From NCBI GenBank assembly GCA_947503835.1, contig CANNFM010000001.1:596641-660640 (forward strand): a stretch of DNA of 64,000 bases, read 5' to 3'. Below the pieces are notes generated by a model. The model made no database searches. It had not been told where the DNA came from and worked only from the letters and a program-made list of their open reading frames with translations. This DNA is from an uncultured Aquimarina sp. GTDB lineage: Bacteria; Bacteroidota; Bacteroidia; Flavobacteriales; Flavobacteriaceae. Of the stretch, positions 1 through 10,483 are shown one piece after another. Each line of letters opens with the position of its first letter. The first letter of the stretch is position 1. Made by a program: the position numbers and the translations under genes.

Positions 1-3000
1 TACATCGTTGTACCACCAACCAATGTTGCATTGGCTATTTCTACCCATAAGTCGTTTGTATAGGTGTTAACTTCAGTTTGTATCGCTTTACGTTCTCTAT
101 TATCTGTCAACGTACCTGTATAGGCCACACGTCCAAAAGCATCATATTTTGTAAAGAGCCATTCGTTCTTTGCTTTTTGGTTAGGGTCTTGTGTAAGTAT
201 TGGTTGATCTAATTTATTATACACAATAGATTCCCAAGTATTAGCATTTCCTTTACTCGGGATTTTCTTTTCGATCAATCGGTTTCTATAGTCATATCGG
301 TATTGATAACATAATTCGGCAAGCTCGGTATCAGAGATACCATCGGTAGTAGTTACTTTAGGTGGGATTACATAAGTAAGATTCCCGAAGCCATCATATA
401 CATAATAGGTATCATGGGCTACATTCTCGTTAAAAGTACGTTTAAGAATCATTCTACCCAATTTATTGGTATACTCTCTGATAGTATGATCATTAGGATG
501 TGTCTGGCCCGGTTGCCAGTTTTCATCTTTGGTGATAGAAACATACAATTGATTGGTCGCATAATTCCCGTTTCTTATCAATTGTGGTTTTTTGGTATCG
601 TTATTCTCAAAAGTTACCGCAAGGTGTATTACCTCATTGGCAGAATTAGTATTCCAATCAAATTTAATGGTATGATCGGTATTCAGAGTATCAATAGCTT
701 TCCAGGCTGCTCCCGGAGCTCCTTGTTCTTGTACTCGGTTTAATGGCGAAGGTTCAAATACAGTTTCACTATAGGCATTGACTTCTTCTAAAATCATCCC
801 GGTAAAATCATCAGGGTATTTGTTTTGGTAATAGACATTGATATTATCGTTAATATTTACCTCCCTATAACTCCCGGTTACGCCATTAACTTCCTCAAAA
901 GGTAAATGTTGTTTTGCTTGCCTCCCAAAGGCATCATACCCAATATGGGTAACAATATCGTTTTGAGCTGTTGAGGCTTTGATGGCCTTTTGTTGCATGG
1001 ACCTACCCAACCCATCATAATAGGTGATGTTTTCTATCACATCTTTATTATGTCTTATAAATTCAGGTGAGGTCATAGGTTCCTGATATGCTCGGGAAAA
1101 CACATAGTTCTTATTAGAGAAGTTAATCTGATCATAAGGGTCATACATACATCCTTGTATTTCTCCATACTCATCAGGGCATTTGTCTCCTCTGTTTAAC
1201 ACATATCCTGTGGGTTGTACACTATAAAAAATTCCACTTTTAGGATCTCCAAATCCATCTCCATCGGTATCTGTGTAAAAAATTCGAGGTTCTATATTGG
1301 TAATTCTATCGGTAGAATCGTCATAATCATCCGCATTCCTTACATATCCGATAGGTTGATTACATTGGTTTATAAAAACACCTGGGTTCCCCCATGTATC
1401 ATTATCGGCATCTGCATACCAAACGGTATTCGGGTTAAGCGAAGCATCAGCATCATTACAGTCCGTTAATGGTAATACTGTTTGGGTATATCCTACTCCT
1501 GGGCTCTCACATTGATTTATCTTAGAACTCGCAAATCCATCCCCATCGGCATCTTTATACCAATTAGGTATAGGATCGATCGTATAGGTGATCACCGTGG
1601 TAGTACCCCAACATTCTGAACTATTGTTTTTTCCTCTAAGATAATAGGTCGTTCCACTAGTTTTATTAATTGAGGCAGATGTATTTGTGGTACTGGTTCC
1701 TGTAGCACTACTCTGCCAATACCAGGTGATCCCATTGGGCGGAGTATCCTGAGTAAGGGTTGTAGCTCCGCAATTATTAACGATTGTCGGAGCCGTCGGA
1801 GCCGTCGGTAGGGTATTCACAGTATAGTTTACTGTTCGAGCATCACTCCAACACCCGGTAGCATCATTTCTTGCTCTTAAGTATACTACATTTCCACTGG
1901 TTCTGATCTGAGTGGTATTAAATGTTCCCCTGCCCGTTCCTGTAGGACTACTTTGCCAATGCCACTCAATACCATTAGGTGGGTTAGTAGCAGTAATAAT
2001 CGTTTTACCACATTCATTAGTTATGCTTGGTGCTGTTGGTATAGCAGGTAGTGGAATAATACTGTAATTTACCGTTCTCGCTGTACTCCAACATCCCGTA
2101 GTCATATTTCTTGCTCGTAGATAATACACACTGCCACTCGTTCTGGTAATTGATAACAAAGGCAGTGTACTATCTGTGCCCGATGGGCTACTTTGCCAAT
2201 GCCAGTTGACTCCGTTGGGAGATGATCCCATGGTTAGTACGCTTTTTCCGCATTGGTTTGATACTGTTGGAGCTGCTGGCATTGCAGGTAGAGGATTAAT
2301 ACTATAATTTACTGTTCGTACACCACCCCAACATCCAGAACTATTATTTCTTGCTCTCAAGTAGTAGACACTACCACTGGTTCGGGTTATCGAAGTTGAT
2401 GAATTTGAGGTGCTGGTACCTGTACTACCGCTCTGCCAATACCAGGTGACTCCACTAGGTGGATTTCCTCTTGTCAATACTGATTTATCACATTGATTGG
2501 ATACCGATGGGGCAGTAGGGGTTCCTGGTACTGATTTTACACTATAGTTTATGGTTCTCGCAGCACTCCAACATCCTGTATTGCTATTTTTGGATCTCAG
2601 GTAATACACGCTACCGCTGGTTCGGGTAATCGAAGCTGCTGAATTTGAAGTACTGGTCCCTGTTGCACTACTCTGCCAGTACCAGGTAATTGGACCCCCT
2701 ATAGGATGAATCCCCTGGGTTAAGATCGTACTGCCACAATTATTGGTAATGGTTGCAGTAGGGGTAGCAGGAATGGTTTCATCAATCTCTCCGTTACAAT
2801 TATTATCCTTCCCGTCTGCTGAACACCCTTCTGAAATACCGGGTCGTATATTCGGGTCATTGTCATTACAATCCCCATTTGAGGCCACATATCCTGAAGG
2901 TTGATTACAAGAATTGGTGCTCACACCGCTAGTTCCCCTACCATCCCCATCGGCATCACGATACCAGGTTCTGGGTTGGTAAACACTGGCATTATTATCA

Positions 3001-3353
3001 TTACAATCTCCTGCACGTGCTATATAGCCCGAAGGCTTGTTACAAGAACTTTTTGTAATGCTACTGGTTCCCCAGCCATCCCCATCGGCATCGCGATACC
3101 AGGTTTTTGCTTGATTGACACTAGCATCACTATCGTTACAATCTTTTCTACCAGTACTTGCCCTGATATAACCAGATAGACTTATAGCAGAACATGTCGA
3201 TATCGAAGGGTTTCCATAACCATCCCCATCGGCATCACGCCAATAACGATAGGCTTCAGCTCCTGAATCGTCTTCACAGGTTGTTATCAGAACAAGTTGC
3301 CCCATACTTAGTAAAGGCATACATAAGACTATATATATAAGATATTTTTTCAT
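1..3353 (-). CDS. Secreted RHS/DUF6443-type protein with MopE-like and Ig-like repeats (3' end missing)
   Basis: The frame is open from an ATG at 3353 to the left edge: 1117 codons and no stop, so the C-terminus lies outside the window. It begins with a signal peptide (MKKYLIYIVLCMPLLSMGQ). Three MopE-like putative metal-binding repeats follow (WYRDADGDGWG...DCNDNNASV, about residues 25-190). Then come five Ig-like repeats of about 80 residues (196-593) and three more degenerate DADGDG repeats (595-745). From about residue 755 the protein resembles the DUF6443/RHS-associated region (YYDGLGRSMQQ, YDAFGR, YVYDGFGNL). Such proteins are exported and cell-surface or secreted in Bacteroidota; RHS cores often carry a variable C-terminal domain, which cannot be seen here. 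The gene starts 72 bp after another RHS-type gene and is probably co-transcribed with it. Substrate or partner is unknown. Confidence 0.85.
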   Translation of the reverse strand, partial: MKKYLIYIVLCMPLLSMGQLVLITTCEDDSGAEAYRYWRDADGDGYGNPSISTCSAISLSGYIRASTGRKDCNDSDASVNQAKTWYRDADGDGWGTSSITKSSCNKPSGYIARAGDCNDNNASVYQPRTWYRDADGDGRGTSGVSTNSCNQPSGYVASNGDCNDNDPNIRPGISEGCSADGKDNNCNGEIDETIPATPTATITNNCGSTILTQGIHPIGGPITWYWQSSATGTSTSNSAASITRTSGSVYYLRSKNSNTGCWSAARTINYSVKSVPGTPTAPSVSNQCDKSVLTRGNPPSGVTWYWQSGSTGTSTSNSSTSITRTSGSVYYLRARNNSSGCWGGVRTVNYSINPLPAMPAAPTVSNQCGKSVLTMGSSPNGVNWHWQSSPSGTDSTLPLLSITRTSGSVYYLRARNMTTGCWSTARTVNYSIIPLPAIPTAPSITNECGKTIITATNPPNGIEWHWQSSPTGTGRGTFNTTQIRTSGNVVYLRARNDATGCWSDARTVNYTVNTLPTAPTAPTIVNNCGATTLTQDTPPNGITWYWQSSATGTSTTNTSASINKTSGTTYYLRGKNNSSECWGTTTVITYTIDPIPNWYKDADGDGFASSKINQCESPGVGYTQTVLPLTDCNDADASLNPNTVWYADADNDTWGNPGVFINQCNQPIGYVRNADDYDDSTDRITNIEPRIFYTDTDGDGFGDPKSGIFYSVQPTGYVLNRGDKCPDEYGEIQGCMYDPYDQINFSNKNYVFSRAYQEPMTSPEFIRHNKDVIENITYYDGLGRSMQQKAIKASTAQNDIVTHIGYDAFGRQAKQHLPFEEVNGVTGSYREVNINDNINVYYQNKYPDDFTGMILEEVNAYSETVFEPSPLNRVQEQGAPGAAWKAIDTLNTDHTIKFDWNTNSANEVIHLAVTFENNDTKKPQLIRNGNYATNQLYVSITKDENWQPGQTHPNDHTIREYTNKLGRMILKRTFNENVAHDTYYVYDGFGNLTYVIPPKVTTTDGISDTELAELCYQYRYDYRNRLIEKKIPSKGNANTWESIVYNKLDQPILTQDPNQKAKNEWLFTKYDAFGRVAYTGTLTDNRERKAIQTEVNTYTNDLWVEIANATLVGGTTM
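1570..2770 (-). repeat. Five tandem Ig-like coding repeats
   Basis: Five in-frame repeats of about 237-249 bp lie inside the RHS-type gene. Each encodes a unit starting NxCG/NQC, with a central TWYWQSS (or WHWQSS) and ending GCWSxARTVNYS. The repeats differ at many bases, so they are old or diversified rather than freshly duplicated. They probably act as spacer or adhesion domains that hold the RHS part away from the cell. Confidence 0.8.
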
Positions 3354-3425
3354 TTTATTGTCTGGTTTTTTATAAAGCTATTTATACGCTAGTGTATAGT
3401 ATTGATTTGAGTTCTCACTATCATG

Positions 3426-6400
3426 CTATTGATTAGTATCAGAACCACCGCCGCCATCACCATCACACCAAGTAGGATTAATGGTAAATTCTCTTGAAGA
3501 TGACGGGTTTTTACCCGTATAGACATCTGTGACCTCACACTTTACCACAGCAGAAGTAAGCCCGCTACAGGAGAGTGTGACTGTATGAGAAGAAGAAGAC
3601 CCTTTGTAGGCTCCATTGACATACCATTTATAGGAATAACTTCCGGAACCACCTCCGGCTTTAGCTTCTATATCAAAAGTTTCTGAGGTTGCAGTTTGGC
3701 TTTTAGGGTGTTTTAGCAGCGTAACCATCCAAAATTCTGACTCTTGAACAGTCATTTCTCTGGATACAGTTTTTGTTTGTTGGGTTACTGTATCAGCTAC
3801 CGTGCAGTTAACAGTAACCCTGTCATAAAACTCATATCCCATAGTTAGGCTAAAAGATTTCTGGGTAGAGGTATAGTTTTGACTGGTAGCGTTGTGATCA
3901 ATCGTCCAGCTATAGGTATAATTTCCTGACCCTCCTGATGGATTGACCATAAAGTCAGCAACAGTATTTACTTCAATTTCTGTTGGATGATCAGTAATTG
4001 CCACTAAAGGATGATAAATGGCTATGGATTTAGTTAAGGTTTTGGTTTTCCTGGTTACATTATCTGTTACTTTTACCACGATAACGGTTGTACCTTTTTT
4101 ATTGCCGGTTTGTAAGGTAATAGCATCACTAGATCCATGTATTACTTTATAATCTGCAGTAGTGATCTCCCAACTATAGGTGTAATTTCCAGAGCCTCCG
4201 GTGGTTATAAATTCGAGTACAGTACTAGTATTGGTCTCTAACCAAGACGGTGTATTAATCGTTATATCAAGAGGAATTTCTCCATCTGAAGGGACATAAT
4301 AATCATAATAATATTCATTAACCAAATTACCATCGGCATCACGAACCTTTTCCAAACGACTAAACTCATCATATTCATAAAATACGGTATATCCTTTAGG
4401 ATCAGTCATACTGGTTACTCCGATTAGAGGATCATAAGTATAGGTGGTGACCATTGCATTAGGTAATGAATTTCGTAAGGAAGTTAAGGCCGTTCGTAAG
4501 GCACCTTCATTAATAGTTCTATCATTATCTGCATTGGATTTACTTTGTAAAGTAGCAATTTGATTAGATACTTGAGTATAGGTTGCATTTTCTATTTTGG
4601 CAATAGGAAGAGTATTGTCATACCCCCAGATATATACGGTATGAACCCCATTAGTAAGATACGTTTCCTTTAGATTTCCATTATCATAATATTCATAATG
4701 TATTCGATCATTTAGACTTCCTGAATCTGTGGATTTTTGAGTAGAAATGACATCAGGCATTACGACATTAGGGTTTATAGATACATTATAATCTGTCTTT
4801 TGCGTCAATAGCAAATCATTGCCTCTATATGTTTCTGTTTTAACAACTTCGTTTAATCTATTACTTGCAATGAGCTCATTTGCTCCAATTACATTATTGT
4901 CTTTTGGATAATATAATTTCTTTTTTAGTATCGTATCATTACTATCTGTTGTTATCGATTCTCGCAATAGAAAATCAATGGCCGGATCATGTACAAAATC
5001 TGTAGTTGTATGTAATGCTTTTGCATTAAAGTATTCGGTTTTCTCTATTTTGGTGGTATACCCTACTCTGCTTCCAGAAAAGGAGGTTCTTTTTTTTAAG
5101 GGCCCCAAGCTCTTAGGCAAACAGCGCCCAGTTTCAGGGTTTTCCCTGTTACATGGGGATATTACAGCTCCACCTTGTACCCATAAAATACCTGACCCTT
5201 TAACCAAATTGTAGACATATTTGCCTGGATTAGTAGTAGATGGTTTAATAACTGGATACCATTGTGATGACCCCCCATCATAATCTATATAGATTCCTTT
5301 TACCGAACTATCAAAGGCTATATCTTCATAATACGTTTTTGTTTTTGAAATTAAATCATCATTTCCATTATATATATTGGCCTCTTTTTGCTTTCCATGC
5401 TTATGATTTATCAAATAATGGTTAGCAAATGGCGGAACACCATAGGAAAACACCCCTGAACCATTAGTACTGGTGTTGAAGAGGTACTCTATATATCCAC
5501 TATTATTTGGGCCTTTTAAAATTTCATGCACTTTATTATACACAATATGTGGCCTGTCTCCTCCAGAAGACGATGTCACTCTATTGGAGTAATACGTTGT
5601 TGTAAAACCATTTGCCTCAACATATGGGGAATCCGTCTTAAATTCTTCAGTAATAGTGGTGTATTCTAACTTTGGAGTAAAGAGTACACCACCATTTCCA
5701 TCTTCATTATACTTATATTCTTTTTCTAGAGCGAGTGCATTGGTGTCGGTATAATCACGAATTGCTTTTACACGTATTCCTGCAGCTATAGGTTTTCCTC
5801 CATAAAATCCGGTACTATTGGGCAATACAACTTCTTCTTCTCTCCAAACTTTAGCCGTAAGTGTTCTACCTTCATTTGGGTTTAGCATTTTTACTTTATA
5901 TCTTCCTTTTTCTAAATAAATTGATTTACGTCCTTCATGGAAATACCATAATACTTCCTGGGTACCAGTTGAAGCATTTTTCCCTGATATTTCAATTTGC
6001 GATGGGAATTGACCCGATGAAGTTGTACTGGTTATAGCACCTTCAATGTTGTAAGTACCGGACTCTTCAATTGAAAAACTGCTCTCTACTCTCTTAGGAG
6101 CGCCATTAGGATACATATCCAGACATTCATAGTCGGTGGGAGCACAAGGATCACCAGTTCCTCCTGCTAATCGTGCTAATAAATAATATACATCTTGCTT
6201 TACGGTATTAGGCACTTGTCCTGTCGATGTTAGTCTAACGGATTCTTTAACATAATGAGGTTCATACTCAAAATTTGTATACCCTCCTGTAGGGTATTTT
6301 ATTGTTGTTAATATTCCTTTTTTTGCATAATCAAAATCTGAATAGCGATTTGCTCCATCATAAGTGTCTATATCTATTCTAATTTTAGGATAGAGTACTT

Positions 6401-7733
6401 CATTATCTGCTCCGTTATAATATCCTAAATAATCCTGGCTTAATGATCTTCTACTTGGTAGGCTATTTGGAGAGTCGTACTCAAAACTATAGCTGTTTAA
6501 TGTATTGTTTGGGGAGTTTATATCAATTGCATCTAATTTTAGTCTAATGTTTTCATGATTAGCTAAAATTTCTTCAGTATTAGCCTTATTTTTAAAATAA
6601 CTGTATTTAAAATCAAAATATTTTAAAATCGCATTTTCTTGGTCAATTCTATATATCTTAATTTTATCAACCATATTACTTGTATAAATATCCTTTCGAG
6701 ACCCTAAATCTATATCTACAATTTTTTTACCATTATGTCTTATTGAGGACAGGAACTTTTGAGAAATTTTATACGTACTATTTACATTCTTACCACCAAC
6801 TGAGGGATAGAAGCTCTCATTATTATTGCCATCATCTTTATTAACAGTAATACTTTGAACTAATGCTGCAGGCTGCGGCTGAGACCATGGACTTTTGGAT
6901 GTATATGCTAATTCATAAATATCTTTTTTGTTTTGAGATTCTATTTTTGTTAATACCCATGAAGAATTATAACTTTTTATAATCCCATATACTCCTTGCA
7001 AGTCATCTGTTGTGGCGTCTGTAGTTTCACGTTCGTTAAAATAAAACATAGTACCCTCCTCATTTGTAACAGTCCATGTTCGTATAGAATTATTCATGCC
7101 TTTTGTGAAAGCAACCTTAATTCTTGGATTGTTTAAGGCTTTTGGTTGCATCGTATTTACATCAAATACAAAATAGTCACTAATTCCTAAAGCATTAAAA
7201 CTGAAATAATCGGGTAAAGCATCATATCTACCATCATGAACACCTCTTAAAAAAGTAAAATAGTTAATAACATCCTGCTCTGAGTCAAAAAGATTATTAT
7301 TGCTTGTGTATTTTAATAAGGGTTGTCTAACATCTGTATTATCCCATATTGTAGAATATTCAGGAGAGGCATTAAGGAAATCATCTGGTTGTCCATTGGT
7401 AACCCTGGATATTCTACCTCCAACATTTAAACTCCATCCTAAACCTACTTGCGTAGCGAGTTGTTCTACTTTTATTCCAGAAGCATCATAACTTAAACTT
7501 ATAGGCAAATCGAGTTCTCGCCCTCTAATAGTATATATAGGAACTTGGATATTGGGAGTCCCGGTATACATACTTACAGAAGTGTTTCCATATTTTGTAA
7601 ATGCAGCAGCTTCTGGAGAATTAGGAATATTTACCATCCTTGCGATTTCTGCATTGGCATTAAACTCCTGTGCATGGCATAGCATACTGCTTAATGAAAA
7701 AGTTAATATTAAATATGATAGTAATTTCATCAT
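3426..7733 (-). CDS. Large secreted RHS-repeat protein with three PKD/Ig-like C-terminal domains
   Basis: The protein has 1435 residues. It begins with a signal peptide (MMKLLSYLILTFSLSSMLCHAQ) and the N-terminal block typical of Bacteroidota RHS-like proteins (VPIYTIRGRELDLPISLSYD, GLGWSLNVGG). YD/RHS repeats are clearest at about 1085-1145 (YTYDPLIGV, YEYDEFSRLEKVRDADGN). Three PKD- or Ig-like domains follow, two opening with GGSGNYTYSW (about 1150-1420), and the end is Gly/Asp-rich. No RHS cleavage core or toxin domain is visible, so it resembles a structural surface protein rather than a polymorphic toxin. It lies 72 bp upstream of the second RHS-type gene and the two look like one operon. 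The family call is firm; the function is unknown. Confidence 0.85.
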   Translation of the reverse strand: MMKLLSYLILTFSLSSMLCHAQEFNANAEIARMVNIPNSPEAAAFTKYGNTSVSMYTGTPNIQVPIYTIRGRELDLPISLSYDASGIKVEQLATQVGLGWSLNVGGRISRVTNGQPDDFLNASPEYSTIWDNTDVRQPLLKYTSNNNLFDSEQDVINYFTFLRGVHDGRYDALPDYFSFNALGISDYFVFDVNTMQPKALNNPRIKVAFTKGMNNSIRTWTVTNEEGTMFYFNERETTDATTDDLQGVYGIIKSYNSSWVLTKIESQNKKDIYELAYTSKSPWSQPQPAALVQSITVNKDDGNNNESFYPSVGGKNVNSTYKISQKFLSSIRHNGKKIVDIDLGSRKDIYTSNMVDKIKIYRIDQENAILKYFDFKYSYFKNKANTEEILANHENIRLKLDAIDINSPNNTLNSYSFEYDSPNSLPSRRSLSQDYLGYYNGADNEVLYPKIRIDIDTYDGANRYSDFDYAKKGILTTIKYPTGGYTNFEYEPHYVKESVRLTSTGQVPNTVKQDVYYLLARLAGGTGDPCAPTDYECLDMYPNGAPKRVESSFSIEESGTYNIEGAITSTTSSGQFPSQIEISGKNASTGTQEVLWYFHEGRKSIYLEKGRYKVKMLNPNEGRTLTAKVWREEEVVLPNSTGFYGGKPIAAGIRVKAIRDYTDTNALALEKEYKYNEDGNGGVLFTPKLEYTTITEEFKTDSPYVEANGFTTTYYSNRVTSSSGGDRPHIVYNKVHEILKGPNNSGYIEYLFNTSTNGSGVFSYGVPPFANHYLINHKHGKQKEANIYNGNDDLISKTKTYYEDIAFDSSVKGIYIDYDGGSSQWYPVIKPSTTNPGKYVYNLVKGSGILWVQGGAVISPCNRENPETGRCLPKSLGPLKKRTSFSGSRVGYTTKIEKTEYFNAKALHTTTDFVHDPAIDFLLRESITTDSNDTILKKKLYYPKDNNVIGANELIASNRLNEVVKTETYRGNDLLLTQKTDYNVSINPNVVMPDVISTQKSTDSGSLNDRIHYEYYDNGNLKETYLTNGVHTVYIWGYDNTLPIAKIENATYTQVSNQIATLQSKSNADNDRTINEGALRTALTSLRNSLPNAMVTTYTYDPLIGVTSMTDPKGYTVFYEYDEFSRLEKVRDADGNLVNEYYYDYYVPSDGEIPLDITINTPSWLETNTSTVLEFITTGGSGNYTYSWEITTADYKVIHGSSDAITLQTGNKKGTTVIVVKVTDNVTRKTKTLTKSIAIYHPLVAITDHPTEIEVNTVADFMVNPSGGSGNYTYSWTIDHNATSQNYTSTQKSFSLTMGYEFYDRVTVNCTVADTVTQQTKTVSREMTVQESEFWMVTLLKHPKSQTATSETFDIEAKAGGGSGSYSYKWYVNGAYKGSSSSHTVTLSCSGLTSAVVKCEVTDVYTGKNPSSSREFTINPTWCDGDGGGGSDTNQ

Positions 7734-7787
7734 TGTATTATTTTAATTATTTTGGTGACTGACTTAATTGTTTTTCAAACAAAGCGG

Positions 7788-7795
7788 CAAACGTA
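7788..7795 (-). promoter_or_regulatory. Candidate Bacteroidota -7 element for the RHS-type operon
   Basis: Read on the minus strand this is TACGTTTG, an exact match to the TAnnTTTG consensus of the Bacteroidota housekeeping sigma factor. It lies about 55 nt upstream of the ATG at 7733. No good TTG (-33) element is seen at the usual spacing. The rest of the 384-bp gap 7734-8117 shows no other gene or strong hairpin. Confidence 0.35.
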
Positions 7796-8117
7796 ACACT
7801 TAATTTTTGAAGCTTTGGGGGGATAAATCCCCTGTGTTTTTAACTTTTCGATAGGATGTATTAAATAGTAGTTCAACAACACAAAAAAGTAAACTTTCAA
7901 ATTTAACATTACGGTTTTCCTCGTCGTTTTCATGATGTTTTTCTGTTTCCTGATGCAATACTAGACAATACCAGTTTCATTTTTCGTTACTGGGAGGTTC
8001 TCAAATGTTAAAATTTGTAAAATGTTAGTCTTAGAGCTAATCGTAAACCTTATGACGACCTCTCGATAGAAAAAATAAATACTAATTTGTATATTCATCC
8101 TATCTAAAACCCCAAAA

Positions 8118-10067
8118 ATGAAAAACTTAGTATTCTATCTACTTACCCTATTGTCTTGTATCTGTATATCCTGTAGTAAAGAAAGTGTTGACATTGGGCA
8201 ACTAAATACAGGCAACCCAATCATCCCAGATCAACCCGAAAACATAATTACCACGCCTTGCGGTTTTGATTTATCTGGCGTAGCCGAAAATGATACCATA
8301 ATCATTGATTGTCTTTTGGATCTTGGAGGTGCAACGATTAATCTGCCCGCCAATATTACTTTTGAGTTTAAAGGTGGAGATATCATTAATGGTACATTGA
8401 TTTTCTCGGGGGGAATGATAGACGGAAGGCTTTTGAGTAATAAACTTGCAATTGGAGGTGATGTACAACTAATAGGCGATACCTTTAGATTGTATGCCGT
8501 ACGGTGGGATATCGTTGAAGGAGAAACAACTTCAGCAATTGCCTTAAAAAACAATGCCGAATTCGAGCGTATCATGTTTTTTACCAAAGCATTGGGAGCA
8601 ACAATCTTCGAAATTGGTCGATTAGATGCTTATTTTGAAATCACAAAAGTAACCAGCACCACCACAAATCAAAATTTCTATCCTACACTCGAAGCTGTTA
8701 ATATTCCTTCAGATTTTCATCTAAAAATGTCTGACGACACCCACTTACGCACCTTTACAGCCGAAGCCGGAGTCGAAGGTGGTACCGTTTTGGCCGTTGA
8801 TAATGCCTCTAATATCATCGTTTCTGGGGGTACTATATATGGTGATAGAGATAAACGCATATATTCTGCTGCTGATATCGGTCTCGAAGGGACTCATCTG
8901 TTTACAATTCGCTCAGGAAAAAACATCACCCTAGACGGTATCAAATTTGTAGACGGTTCTAAGGGGTCGATGAACATAAACTCTTACGGGTTTTCATTTA
9001 ATCCTGATTATAATCCAACTACTGGAGTGGTTATTAAAAACTGTGAGTTCATAAATTCAAGAAGAATGGCTCTGGCACTTACCGATGCCCGTGATGTGCT
9101 TATCGAAGGCAATACTTTTATAGATTCGGGGCAACCTTCAACCAATTCTGATGGCGGTGAGGTAGGCTATGCCATTAATATCGAACCTGACCGATTTAGA
9201 GATGATAACGGTGTTCTTTTTGAGCGCCAAAAAGCTTTTGATATCACCATTAGAGGAAATACTGAAACAGGAAGCCGGGGAGGTTTTGTAACCGCTACCA
9301 TTGGACAAGATATTACCATAGAAAATAATACTATAGGAACCAGAGCAGTATACTCACTAGTATCAGGGACTAAAATTATCAATAATACGTTTAAAGCCAC
9401 GGGAACCGCTACAGAAAGCTGGGCCATATTTGCCGCAGGCGGAATAGAAAGCGAAACTGTATTTAATAATGAGATAGCCAATAATACTATCGAAGGCTAT
9501 AGCCTCGGGATTGCTACAGGGACAAAAGATACCAGTATTCATGATAATACCATCACCAATTGTAAACAGGGTATACAAATAGGTAAGACCATTGATTCCC
9601 GTGTCTATAATAACACTATTACTGTATCCAATAATGGAATTGGTGCAACCAATACCTTTAATAATAATGTAGAAGTCACAGGTAATACAGTCACTTCAGG
9701 CGGATTTCATGTTTATTTTGTTCAGCTTAATAATACCGAAGAGCACAAAAACAATACAATGGTAGTAGAAAACAATACCTTTTCTAATTTCAACCAAGTT
9801 GTGATTTCAGGAACCAAAGGCATCACATTCAAAAATAACACCCTAACTGGTGGAATTGAAGTGGGTAACGCGTCTAATATTGATGTATCGTTTAATACGG
9901 TTACCCCAAATGAAAGCGACGGAATTCGTTTGTTTGGTTCTCATACTTCAGTTGCTATTGCAAATAATGAGGTCTCAGAGCCAACCGGGGCCTCAAGATA
10001 TGTATGTATTAATAATGATTCAGACAGTCCTGCCGGAATTACAATGACTAATAACACATGTAATTGA
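8118..10067 (+). CDS. Right-handed parallel beta-helix repeat lipoprotein
   Basis: The protein has 649 residues. Its lipoprotein signal ends in ICISC with the lipid-bearing Cys at about 19, so it is probably anchored in the outer membrane or exposed at the surface. From about residue 270 to the end it consists of short repeats of the type VIKNCEF, ITIENNTI, TKIINNTF, VEVTGNTV and ITFKNNTL, the N-rich ladder of a right-handed beta-helix (NosD/pectate-lyase-like fold). Such folds usually bind or cleave polysaccharides. No catalytic triad can be assigned by eye, so the substrate is unknown. The gene stands alone, with gaps of 384 bp before it and 416 bp after it. Confidence 0.8.
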   Translation: MKNLVFYLLTLLSCICISCSKESVDIGQLNTGNPIIPDQPENIITTPCGFDLSGVAENDTIIIDCLLDLGGATINLPANITFEFKGGDIINGTLIFSGGMIDGRLLSNKLAIGGDVQLIGDTFRLYAVRWDIVEGETTSAIALKNNAEFERIMFFTKALGATIFEIGRLDAYFEITKVTSTTTNQNFYPTLEAVNIPSDFHLKMSDDTHLRTFTAEAGVEGGTVLAVDNASNIIVSGGTIYGDRDKRIYSAADIGLEGTHLFTIRSGKNITLDGIKFVDGSKGSMNINSYGFSFNPDYNPTTGVVIKNCEFINSRRMALALTDARDVLIEGNTFIDSGQPSTNSDGGEVGYAINIEPDRFRDDNGVLFERQKAFDITIRGNTETGSRGGFVTATIGQDITIENNTIGTRAVYSLVSGTKIINNTFKATGTATESWAIFAAGGIESETVFNNEIANNTIEGYSLGIATGTKDTSIHDNTITNCKQGIQIGKTIDSRVYNNTITVSNNGIGATNTFNNNVEVTGNTVTSGGFHVYFVQLNNTEEHKNNTMVVENNTFSNFNQVVISGTKGITFKNNTLTGGIEVGNASNIDVSFNTVTPNESDGIRLFGSHTSVAIANNEVSEPTGASRYVCINNDSDSPAGITMTNNTCN

Positions 10068-10483
10068 TTCTAAAATCACCTGGTAATTTTAAGTAAGACG
10101 ACCATTTCGTAGGTTTAAATCTTAAAAAAACGTTAACGAAAAACTCTTTTTATCGAAAAAAAGCTTTATATTCGCAACATTAAAATGGCTTCACACCCCC
10201 AATCATTACACACATTTTATTCATTTAGGCTTTACTTCATAAATTAAATCATTAACAGGTATTAACAATATTTGATAGTGCGGAAACGTTTTCCAATCTA
10301 TTGCTTGCTTGTAATTATATCGAAGAGAAATTGCTCAAATCTAGGGATCCTTATTAAGGAGTTATGATTTGGGTGTGTTGGGGGACACAAACCGGGTATA
10401 TAATTACTATAAAATTCCCTCTTCTTTATGAAGGGGGAAATTTTTTTGAAGATCTAGCAAAAAGATGATTATCTTGTAACAGT
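10068..10483. other. 416-bp gap with possible orphan transcription unit
   Basis: No convincing protein gene is present; the best frame is a 20-codon one starting at 10194. On the plus strand there is a -7-like TATATTCG at 10167 and a strong terminator at 10415-10447. Together they could bound an RNA of about 260 nt. A near-palindrome GGAAACGTTTTCC lies at 10282-10294. Confidence 0.4.
10415..10447 (+). terminator. Rho-independent terminator-like hairpin
   Basis: Stem TTCCCTCTTC pairs with GAAGGGGGAA (one G-T pair) over a TTTAT loop and is followed by a run of seven T. It lies 37 nt upstream of the next ATG and about 350 nt after the beta-helix gene. It therefore either ends a long 3' UTR or ends a separate small RNA. 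Confidence 0.55.

Noticed and set aside
1215..3179. Plus-strand open frames at 1215-1469 and 2901-3179
   Set aside because: They lie inside the repeats of the minus-strand RHS-type gene and give Ile-rich products with no family features; they are shadows.
1537..3240. Recurrent CCATCCCCATCGGCATC blocks, at first sight like a CRISPR array
   Set aside because: They encode the DADGDG motif of the MopE-like repeats, the spacing is irregular and the whole region is coding.
10282..10294. GGAAACGTTTTCC as a LacI-type operator
   Set aside because: The palindrome has a mismatch and no LacI-family gene or sugar operon is near.
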